Below are positions 49,901 to 61,133 of a DNA stretch of 64,000 bases, piece after piece; within the stretch, counting starts at the first letter, position 1; each line of letters starts with the position of its first letter. The notes beneath the pieces are model-generated. The model did no database searches. It worked only from the letters and a program-made list of their open reading frames with translations, and had not been told where the DNA came from. A program made the translations under genes and the position numbers. The DNA lies in NCBI GenBank assembly GCA_038502055.1, contig JAXRKN010000045.1:6780501-6844500 (forward strand), given 5' to 3'. The DNA comes from Tanytarsus gracilentus (taxonomy: Eukaryota > Arthropoda > Insecta > Diptera > Chironomidae).

Positions 49901-52900
49901 CGAAGGCCATTTTTTTCTCCTACACATTATCAATTTTTTTCTAATCAATTATTTTTTCCTTTCACTTTACAAAACATTTAAAACCCACTCGAATGTTCCT
50001 CGCTTATATTTCAAGGATAAATGCAATGACAAAAAATGCAATTGCTCAACCCAAAAAATAATATTAACCGCACACATTTTGGTTTATCTTCAAGCGCTCT
50101 CCGCAAATCATCTTAAAAGCCGATGTGAAAATAAGCTTGAACTTTTTTTAATTATAATCGCACCTTTAAGGCGTTAATAATGTGTGGTACGTCATACGCA
50201 CACCGTCCGGCTATGTCTGAAAAATACTTTATTGTTGTCGATGATTACATAAATGCTCATCAAGTGCTTAGCAATGAACTCGATATGAAAAAAAAACATT
50301 TAAATTTTTATGGGCACGTAAGCAAACGATATGAAATGCGTTTGACATTCAGTTGAAAAAATATTTATCAATGCGGTCAATTAGGTTTCATTTTGTAATG
50401 TTTAAAAATTTAATTTTTTCAATATGCAGACATAAAAAAAATTTTGAGTTACTAAAATCGAGATTTAAATTTAAAATGAAAGAATTTTTGAGAAAATCAA
50501 AGTAAAATTTTTAAACAAAACTTTTTCTCTGATTTTTTAGGGAATTAAAATTAAATAATTTCCTTGATTAACTTTCAGTGTAATTAATTTTAGTTCCAGT
50601 AATTTGAATCGCAATAAAACAAATCGTCACAGCATTAAAATAATGAATTCCACGCCTAGATGAGATCATTCGTCAAGACATTTTATATCTTGAGAAAATA
50701 TTATTTTTAATATTGAGAACAATATGAGGGTGAACAGTGAATATCATGATCACGTTCAAATAATTACTTCCATGATTTACTTCTCGTTAACTCGCTCAGC
50801 GAAAATTGATTTTTCGTGTTGAGTTTGAAAGATAATCGCGATCGCTTTACGAGTTGATGATTTTTGTAATTAATGAATTATGAAGAGTTTTTAAAAGTGT
50901 TCTTTGGAAATTTTCAAAATATTCTACGTGTTTTAAATTTCTTACATTAGAAAAGTTATAGCTCCGCTATATATTAATTTTGGATTTTTCCAAAACCTGT
51001 TTTCAGCCCCTAGTGCCAAGACACTAATTTGTACAATATCAAAACATATACTCAAATGATAGGCCTTGTTAAATCCTACAAACTGGCGAAAACAGATTTG
51101 AAATCGGTTGATCCTACGAGGAGTTAGAGCCATTTAAGTCATCTTACTTTCTTACTTTCTTACTTTCTCACGATCTTAGTGGGCGGCATATCTCAAGAAC
51201 GGCTGGTCGGATTTGACTCGGGTTTGTAGCTAAAGATCGGGTTTTGGCTCTAGTTGTGCAAGAAGTATTTAGTTTTGAGGTACGACCCTCCAAGGACCGT
51301 CCCTGAGTGCAGAAATGTCCTTTTTCATACAAATTTTCTCTTATATGGCTTCATGTATGTCGTTGAACTCGTAATTGGACCAGAAATCGATTGGCATTGA
51401 TGATTTTTGAGGAGTGTCCATCATGGCCGACCAGGAGTGCCACTAATGTCCATTTTTCAGAACTATGGCTTCATGTATGTCGTTGAACTCGTCATTGCAT
51501 CAGGAATCAATTGGCATTGATGATTTTTGAGGCATGTCCATCACGGCCGGTCAGGAGTGCCACTAATGTCCATTTTTCAGAACTATGGGGTACTAATCTA
51601 AGAAAGCGGAGCTATTGGAAATGGCAACGCCGTTTGCAGACCCATCTTGTTTTGATTTCTAATTTTCTTATTAGAAGATTTAAAATTAATCATATAAATT
51701 AACATATAAAAGGTTCAATTCCTAAATTTAAAAAAAATTCCAATTCATTTTCATTTTTTTTTAAAATCAATAACGTTAAAAACTCCCGCTTTGACCTTAT
51801 TTTTTTATTACATCCTCAAGAATGCCCGCCTTTTGTAACACGATCCATGTCTCACGTATAAAATATGCTCGCACAAAGATGAAGGAGAAAAATTTCCGGT
51901 TTACCTCTTCGCAACTGCCGCTGTCGATTCATGATCGCTGAAACTAAAGAACATTTCGAAGGCCATTTGAGATTTTTGGTTGTTATTCGAATGACTAAGA
52001 ATTATCCATAAATTATAGCAAAAACGTGATCACTTAAAGACGGAGTTTAATGCTCTCTGATTAAGTTTTTGGTTAAAAATGGGCTCGTCGCATTTTTTGA
52101 CATTCGAAAAATTGCCAATTAAAAGAATTGAGAGGAAATTACATACAGAAAAGTGCATTGCGAAGGTCTCAATAGCGTTTCTTTATAATTTTCGCTTGTC
52201 AACATCAATTTATCAATTACAATTTAGCTGCTGATCACACAGATTAAGGTAGAAAACAACAATTAGGTCTTAAAATTATAAATTAAATTTTTTAAAATAT
52301 GTTTTCATAAAAATTTTGTATTCTAACATTAAATTCTATCATCTTACTCGCTCAAGCTAAGACCTTGAAAAAATCTCATTTGATTTGTGTATTTATTATT
52401 TACTCAAAGAATTATTCGCGGCTGATTCAAAACGTTAAATTTTTCGGATTTATTGAACGGTAAATAAGGAAGAAAAATTGTTGATAATTGACGATAAACT
52501 CAATCGTGATGAAAATTACTTAAAATAAAAAAAATTAATGAAAGAAGCTCAACTTGAACATTTTTTTAATCCCTCGATGAATTTTTTATGTCTTTGCGTG
52601 AATAAATTCAAAAAAGAAAAAGGAGTGGTAGAAGAAATTTTAAATTTTGGGATTCGAACCTAGTTTTTATCAGTTTTGATCAATTTTAAAAAAATTTTGT
52701 ACAAAACTTACTTGCAATTTTAATATAAAGTTGTCAAAAGTTTCTCACACTTCTAAAAAATTTAAAATATTTAACAATTTTCCTCAACATAAACTTCAAA
52801 CTTGACTTTAGTGAACCAATTACACAAATCGTGTAAATACTAAAATTATTACACCTCAATATAAAAAATCTCATCGCACATACGAAAATAAAAATAATTG

Positions 52901-55900
52901 AACTAACAATAAGCAAATTAATTAGCCGGTGAATGCTATAAATCGCCAGCTAAAAACAATATACGAACATGAATGAAAAGTGATATAACTTTGCACGCCA
53001 ATTTATGACTTTTTTATTCAAAAAATTTCGCTTTTAACGCACGAATGTGTTTTGGGGCTTATTATACATTAGGAAGCTCTAGTTGCAATATTCGCGCAGT
53101 GAAGGTCATCGGTGAAGTGAAAATGAGAAGGAAAAACTTTATGAGAAATTTCTAAATTCGAATCTCGAAAAACATTTTTCATAAATTCCATTTTTCTAAG
53201 GCAATCAAGCGTTGAGCTGATGAAATATCTTTAAGTAGTTTTTTTGTGTGTCATTGAAGAATGTCGAGTAGGAAAAGTTATTATTGAAAAGGTTCATTGA
53301 CGTGCGTGCATGCATAATTCATTACTTTGTTTAAGTTTCATAACTAGGTGGAAATTTATCGGATACAAAAATTTGAGGGAGTTTATAACTATAAACAAGA
53401 TGGGTCTGCAAACGGCGTTGCCATTTCCAATAGCTCCGCATAGATTAGTACCTTACTCCGTTGGCACTTTTGGTTAATCATGAAGGACATCCTTCAAAAA
53501 TCATCAATGTCAATCAATTCCTGATGCAATGACGAGTTCAACGACATACATGAAGCCATAGTTCTGAAAAATGGACATTAGTGGCACTCCAGGCCGGCCG
53601 TGATGGACAATCCGCAAAAATCATCAATGTCAATCGATTCCTGGTCAAATTACGAGTTCAACGATACCCATGAAGCCATAGTTCTGAAAAATGGACATTA
53701 GGGGCACTCCAGGCCGATGTGGCACTCTAAAATCGTTAATGTCAATCGATTGATCAATGACGAGTTAACGTCCATGAGCATATAAGAGAAAATTTGTATG
53801 GAAAAGGACATTTTTGCACTCAGGGACGGTCCTTGAAGGGTCATACCTCAAAACTAAATACTTCTTGCACAACTAGAACCAAAACCCGATCTTTAGCCAC
53901 AAACCCAAGTCAAATCCAACCAGCCGTTCTTGAGATATGCCGCCCACTAAGATCGTAAGAAAGTAAGATGACTTAAATGGCTCTAACTCCTCGTAGGAGT
54001 AACCGATTTCAAATCTGTTTTCGCCAGTTTGTAGGGTTTGGCTAGGCCTATCATTTGAGTATATGTTTTGATATTGCACAATGTAATGTCTTGGCACTAG
54101 GGGCCAAAAACTGGTTTTGGAGAAATCCAAAATTAATATATAGCGGAGCTATAATTCTAATTTGAGTTTATAAATAATTTTTGAAGAATTTTAACAAGGG
54201 GTAGAGACTTATTTTTTTAAATAAATGTTCAAACTTGTATTTTTAAATAAAATATTTTTTGAATTTAAATTTCATTTTGACTAAGTTTCCACCCCTTGAA
54301 TTTCTTTACTTCCACATAGGTGCTTATTAAAATTCTCTTCAACTTATCTATCCCATTTCCGATTATGTCTTCTCTTTTCTCTCCATACGTAACTCATGCC
54401 ATACATCATGCATTAAAATTTATGAAAAAAGGGGAATATAGAAGAGGAAGCAATTGGAGTCAAAAATTGTTCCTCAATTTTTGTGATAAATTTATTGTAT
54501 GCTCGAAAAACAAAGGAAGCACATATTGGTAATTGTCTGTGTTTGTGTGTTGATGGCATCACTTAACAAAACTCAAATATCCGGTTTTTTGAGTGAAAGG
54601 TCAGTGCATGAAAGTGAAGAACTAAGATGCTCAACATCTGGTAAAATTTAATGCAAATTTTTGGAGGAATTTAATCATCTCCGCATTTATACCGGTTTCA
54701 CACAATCCACGTGCTCACTTAACGACACAGTGATGAAAATAAAACTTTTTTTGCGCTAAAATTTACAACCATTGCGAATGTGTAAAGTTTCAGTTTTATT
54801 TTCAATTATCTCTTGCAGTTTCACACACGCGCGCGCAAAAACTTTTAAAAGCCATTTAACTCTCAACATGATATTTTAACTTTTTTTTCGGGGGACTTAA
54901 CTGTTGACTTTTTCGTTTTTCCGCTGGCATTTTATTATCAAATTAGCACCGATTCATTTGAGTGACTTCAAATTTTTTGAGCGTTGAATTGGGTTGCAAG
55001 GCGATGAATTGCCGTTAAGTGATCCAATAATGGATTTCACTTTTCATACTCACATCGACGATCCGGTCGCTTGAGACAATTTTGACCTCATTTTACTTTT
55101 CTTTCACAGACAGCGATTCACTTTCATTGCCGCCAATTGAGCATCAGCTTCAGCGACACCCATCACCGCCGCCCACGAGGAGTGAAATTTTGTGCAACAG
55201 TCAGGAGCAAGACAAATTTCTACCGGATGATGGCATCGATTCAAGTGTGTCAGTCGAGTTGCGTCCGGGAAGGACAATGAACTCTTGCAAACGCTATTTT
55301 ATAGCACCCGAGTCGAGTGGATTATTCATAAGGCTCGTAAAGAATGATGAGAATCAAAATGACACTTATAGGAGAAATCTAACCGAATTTTGCCCATTGA
55401 GCATTGTGAGTATTCACCTTGACATTGAAGTGCGATTTTTTTTATTGTTTGACTTTTTAATTATCGCGAATTTTTTTTTCAATGTTTGAACAAAATTGAG
55501 TGAATATTTTTTTAGTCGTCTAAACTCTTAACTCGATATATTTTTTTTGTGGACTTTGGAAAATTTATTAAATTTTATTTGAGCTTACTGATGTCGATTG
55601 ATGATTTTTGCTAACTCTCAAACAAAGAATTTTTACTCTATTAAAAAAAATCAAGGTGTTTTGCGGTTTAGAACAAAGAAGAGAAAAATCTAAAGAATTA
55701 AATTTAGCAAAAGAATAACTCGTGGAAGAATGAACATCGAACTGTGCAAAGAAATCTTGATTAGACTGGAAAAGAAGAGAAGAAGAAATAAAATTGTGAA
55801 TAGAAAAAATATTTTTTTCTCATGATCATGTTAATTTTTGAATTGGTGTGAATGAGACGTTCTTGGGTCAAAGATTGGCCCTGATAGAAAATAATTTAAA

Positions 55901-57686
55901 AATTAATGAAATTTTCTAGATATTTAAAGTGTTCAATTCATGATTTTTTAATCGATTTAAATTAATTAATTTTTTTTCTGAAATGCTCAAATTTTAATTT
56001 TTTTCAATTCTAATAAACCTTTAATTAAAATCGCCCGAAGATGTTTAAAAACCTTCTTTCTATAAATTTATGTCATTATCATTTAAACAACCTTAATACC
56101 AACAACCTTAACCATTTAAACCTTAATATCCGCTCTTAATATGATTGACATTTTTCTCCTCAATTCGTTAGTTTAAATTATAAAAAATTTCTCTTTCATG
56201 ACGACCCATCAAAAAGTGACTAATTCATTTTTAACTGTGCGAAAAGAAGTTTTTTTTTCGCATGCTTAATTATTTTTAAAAAACCGTAATTAACTGACTC
56301 ACTTAATATTTTGCAGACAGCCTTGGGCGATGAGCGTCAATCACCATGGCGATTTGATCCCTGTCAAATGGAGTTAAATCATGTAAACGAGGAGCACATG
56401 AAGATCCTACAGGGTCGTGTGAAAGTGCTGTGGATTCATGGATCAAATGAGCCAAATTACAAGTTAATTGTTACAGTGGTTTCAAGAGGTGACAGCTGTC
56501 GTTACAAGGGCAAGCATCCATGTCTCAAATTTGGGTGAGTTATTTTTTTTTGCTTTTAATAAACGAAAATCTTTAATTAAATTTTATTTCAGTGATGATC
56601 CATTGTTGTGCATATCCGAGGATCTCATTTGTGATGGTGTGAGACATTGTCCCCATGGCGGTGGGATGTTCAGTGATGAGGATGATAATTTGTGCAAAAA
56701 GCATAAAGTCGATGATCTTGACATTAGAAATGTGAGTTGAAAATCATTGACCGTAAATTTTTGTTGCCAAAAAACATAAACTTTACGAAATATGAAGAAG
56801 AAAAGGACACGAGAGCGTTATTGAAAGTTTTAGTGCTAAAATCCACCAAGATGTACTAAAATATTTAAATTTTTTAAAATTGTTAAAAGAATTTAGCTTT
56901 AATGTCTTGCTCCTCATTTTAAAAATTTATTGGACTAATTCCAAAAAAAATCTCTTTCATCCTTTTCAGAGCACTCAAAAGTCATCAATTTGGCAGCATC
57001 TTACGATGGGAATTTTTCAAAATATTTTCGGTCCAATTGAATCAACATCCGCAATTTCCTCGATGAATCCAATGCCAGGACACCCCGACGCCGATGTTCG
57101 TCCAACTCTCGCAACTCGACACTTTCCCGATCTCAAACCAATGGAAATGTTGAATGAGCAGCATCGAGTTGTCAATTTTAATAGTAACAGCAATAAGCCA
57201 AAAGTACTGCAGGAGCCAAATGAGGTGCGGTTCATTAAAACACCGAGACGGAATGCTAAGAGTAACAATAACTTGAGTCGATATGGCAGTTGGGGTTATA
57301 TGATGTTAGGCATGCTCACAGTCAGTGTAATCCTTCTCATGTGTGGCATTTGGGAGTGTATTCGGAGAGTTCAGAAGACTGATGTGCTTGAGCAATTTAA
57401 TATCAACGGGGAGCCAATTGAAAGTCTTCCGCAAGAGCTTCAGAATAATGGAAATTGTCCTCAATACGACCCGCCGCCACCATACTCAAGTCTCTTTCCT
57501 CTCGCCAAGGACTTTAACTCAGATAATTCTGCACCGCCATCAATCTACTTCACAGCTTCGTCGGCAACCTTTTTACCGAGCGCACCCTCACCGCCGTCAT
57601 CAATAGAACAACTACCTCAACAACAACAACAAAATGATGACCGAAGACATCGAATGGATGTTGATAATTCCACAAGTCCCGCATGA
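43953..57686 (+). CDS. Single-pass receptor-like protein C: CUB-like and LDLa-like ectodomain, PPPPY tail
   Basis: Exons 43953-44037, 55110-55405, 56317-56534, 56593-56731 and 56970-57686 join in phase to 484 residues. Exon 1 encodes a signal peptide (MLDLMALLMHWSIFTLSSQL) and ends at a strong donor (ACACAA|GTAAGTC) in phase 1, as exon 2 requires; this pairing across 11 kb is inferred. The ectodomain has a Cys-rich, CUB-like part (about 55-195), then an LDL-receptor class A-like module (about 189-236, with CISEDLICDGVRHC and SDEDDNLC carrying the usual Cys and acidic residues). A Pro/Asn-rich stem follows. A membrane helix lies at about 354-375. The tail contains PPPPY (about 414-418) in YDPPPPYSSLF and ends in a Ser/Pro/Gln-rich stretch. 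It is the third member of the PY-tail group in this window. AATAAA at 58133 fits its 3' end. Confidence 0.75.
44038..50955. other. First intron of gene C, left part
   Basis: AT-rich intronic sequence. I saw no exon with family resemblance and no nested gene. Confidence 0.35.
50956..51653 (+). repeat. Unclassified interspersed repeat, left copy
   Basis: A GC-richer block of about 700 bp present again in inverted orientation at 53393-54154. Its ends are marked by tagctccgct (left) and agcggagctattgg...cccatcttgttt (right). It contains two tandem copies of a 120-bp unit (from about 51348 and 51468) starting tggcttcatgtatgtcgttg. The unit includes a short (ttactttc)n run near 51145. No transposase or reverse transcriptase frame was seen. 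Confidence 0.85.
51654..53392. other. Spacer between the two inverted repeat copies
   Basis: 1.74 kb of AT-rich sequence in the gene C intron with no recognised gene. Confidence 0.35.
53393..54154 (-). repeat. Unclassified interspersed repeat, right copy (inverted)
   Basis: Reverse-complement relative of 50956-51653, diverged by scattered substitutions and small indels. It is longer because it carries about two and a half to three copies of the 120-bp internal unit. It ends with tatatagcggagctataa, the mirror of the left copy's start. Confidence 0.85.
54155..55109. other. First intron of gene C, right part
   Basis: AT-rich intronic sequence up to the acceptor tttcacag before exon 2. Nothing else recognised. 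Confidence 0.35.
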
Positions 57687-60600
57687 TTGATGTTAAAGAA
57701 GATCTTTTGCGGATCTCGCAATGACTGATTTTAAGGAATAATCTAGAAAGTGCTCTGAATTAAACTTAAGTTTAGCTATGCATGATTAGTTTTGAAAATA
57801 ATTAACATTCGGTCATCTTTGATTGCAGTTTTTAAATTCAACCATTGCTGCAGTAACTGCAATAATGCCAGAAAAAGTACTAACTAATTTAAAATTGAAC
57901 TTCAAACTAATTGTCTATAGCTAGAGATCTTAAAATGAGCAAATTAAACTTAAATTTTAGCGGCATAAACTTGAAAAGGAATCAACCAACCAACTTTAAG
58001 CTAAAAAACCAAATTGAATGGGATAAAAATCGCGTTGATTGTGATAGCTAGAATAAGAGAAAAGTATTTTTTAAAATTCTTTTGTACCACTAAAGAACTA
58101 ATTTTAATAAGCAATTGTGTGAATGGAATGTAAATAAATCAGTGTCGCTGAAGAAAATGATTTAATTTAACTTAAAATTTACTTTTAAAATTTATAAAAA
58201 TCTCAATTTGAAATTAATTTAATTACAGCGACATTAATGATGATCGGAGTCTTTATTGAAGAATTTACTACAAATCAAAATTTGCTTAATATTTAGCAAA
58301 GACACCAACTTTTTTTGACCTGGATATTTAAATATTTCAGTGACCGTTTTTTGTAGTAAGTTCTTCAAAAACAGACTCAATCCTGATTGCTTTAAAAAAG
58401 TTAAATAATTAATAAAAAAATCTAAAACTTAAATTTTTGTTTGAATTATTTTCTTTCGACAGCAATATTTGAATGTTTATTAATATTAAAATTACAAACT
58501 TAAGGACACACAAAATATTTCTGAAAATTAAAATCTCAAAAATTAAAACTCGAAACAAATTTTAATGAATTTTTGCTCCATTTATTTTTTTTCATTTTCC
58601 TAAAATCAATGTTGTGTGTGTGTGTATTGTGAATGTGTTTGTGAGGACTTTTAACATTAATTTATCGCCACTATCCTAGAGTTAAAAGAGAGTGGTTGAG
58701 GGGAGTAGTTGTGGTTGTGACACAACACGCATTTAATTTGAATCATGGAAAGTTTGAAGGTGAAACTTGTGAGTGGTATAAAGTATATAAAATGTTAAGT
58801 AGGAGTTGTTTGGTCTTAAACACTAAGAATTTTTTACTAACAATCATTCTTGACCTTCTCGAAAAATTATTCGAGTCAATTAAATTTTTCTTTCATTCTT
58901 TTTTCAATAAATTCAAATTCTTATCAAGAGAGCTTTTCAATACTTTTGTTTTGCTAAAATCAAATAAATTAGAAATTTTGCGATAAAACATATTTTTTTC
59001 ATCTACTATAGTTAGGATTCTTCTATGCATGAAGATACAATCAACACAAATTTATTTATCTGCATTTTAAAGCGAAAATATTGAACGATGAAATTGGGAT
59101 TATTGAACAACAAAAATTTAAGTTCATCAATCTGAATTTCGCTGAATTTTCATCTTTAATATATTTCAGAATTTTTGCCTAATTTTTCACCATCCAATAT
59201 TTCCTCATTTTTATTTAAAATTTAATAGATCTAAGAGACATTTTTTATAACACATATTTTTCATCTTTAAAATTATCTCTTTTCATTTTTGATTTTCACT
59301 TCATTCCCTTTCTAAAATTATCAACATAACATTCAACAAGAATAGTTTTTTATTCATTTCTTTTCATTTATCTACTCGTGTGCATTCATTTTTATGCTTT
59401 CTCAATAAAATACTATTTATGATGATGAATTTTTTTGTTATATCAGTTTTTTGGTCAAAGTTTTTTTTGGTGTATGAAGGCATGATGCGAAAAGTGTTGA
59501 AGTATTTTTAAATTTGAATATTGAAGAAAATGAAAGGCAATTTCTTTTAATAAGCGCCAAAGTCCTAAATTTCCAAAAACCTGTTTCAGCCCAAAAATTT
59601 TCAAAAAACCATGCAAGGGGTGGTCACTCAAAATAATCTAAGTTTCCACCCCTTCCACTGTTTTTTTTTTCCTCAAAAACCAACATTTACCCCCCCCCCC
59701 TCTTAAAAAAAAAAATTCCTGAATTGACCGTACTTTTTTTTTTTGTGGTAAAGTACGTTACCTGACCGTGTGCCCTTGCGAAATCAAAAAATCATTCAAT
59801 GCCAACTTTGAATTTATATTTTAAAGTTTTCACATAAAAATTATTTTAACTTGTCACATGTGGAAAAGCTTTAAAAAAGCGGCAACCAAAAAACAACAAA
59901 TTTATTATTCAATGAAAAACTTCTTCCGTTTTTCTCAATACTTCTAAAGAAGAAGAGAAAAATCAACAAGAGAGGAGAGAAGAAAAAATATCTAAAAACT
60001 ATGCTATGAATGCGATAAGAATTATGTGGTGAATTTTTTTTTCAGGGTGAAAGCTCTGAATTTTTTCCTTCCGTCTTTTCGACTACAAGCGAGCGGGAAA
60101 GAAAAATATTAAGAAAAATCTTTAAGGTAACTTTTAATGAATTTCTTCTCATTTGAATAATCGTACAAAACTGATTTCATCAGAGTTTCGTGTCATTTCA
60201 AAAGTTTCAATTTTTTCATAAGATCCGGCGTAATTTAATTCATAATTTCACAAATATTTTTTCATCATTAATACTATTTTCTTTAAGATGCGTCACCTTC
60301 GCCTACACAATTAATGCCTAAGTATTTTTTCTCATTTTGCTGTTAATTAAAGCACAAAAAAGTATTTGATGAATTCTTATAATATTTAAATGATTTAAAA
60401 AATCAAAATTGAATTTTATAATAAATGAAGGTCGAATCCTAATAATTGAAAACCATAAAATTGGTGTTTTTTCTGCACTTGTTTTTTTGTTGATTAAAAT
60501 AATTAAAAGGGTTTAAAAATTATTCAAACCCTGTCGACACACCTGCCTATCATTTTTTATTTTGTGCTAACAGGGAAAATAAAAAAATTAATGAAATTCT

Positions 60601-61133
60601 CTAAATGTTTTGCGATTCCAACAGAAAGGGATTTTTTAGTTTTAAATATTTTTTTAAATTAGCTTAAGATCGTACAGAAAGCTCCAAAAAGTGGCATTTT
60701 TGCTTACAACTACATTTAATTATATTTTTTACTCTTACGCATAAACATCAAAATAATTTTTAATAATTCATATTTAATCTTTCATCATCACCAAATCGAG
60801 TAGTTAAAATTTTTTCAATCGACCACTTTACCGAGGCTCAATATTTTAAAACATTAAACTTAATCACATTTTTATTAAAGTGGCAAATTTCACGCACCTA
60901 AACTCATTTTCAATCTTTAGCACAATTAACAAATTTTTAAGCTTGCATGTAATTGGTGAACTTGCTCAAGTTGAGTGATTTTTATACTTTTAAAAATTTA
61001 ATTAATCTTTTTGAATATATTAAAATTCCCCTTAAAGTTATGCAACCCACAAATTAAAATCACCTACTCGAGCATAACTTTCAAAAAAAAAGCATCACGA
61101 AATAATTAGTTTTCTTAAACTTCCAATAATTAA
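57687..61133. other. Convergent intergenic region
   Basis: 3' flanks of gene C (plus) and the SH3/readthrough gene (minus). It contains a (TG)n run near 58614 and a C homopolymer next to an A homopolymer at about 59692-59714. No gene recognised. Confidence 0.4.

Noticed and set aside
51511..51702. ORF in the left inverted repeat (and the one at 53873-54130)
   Set aside because: Translation of the repeat itself; neither is kept open in the partner copy and neither resembles a known protein.
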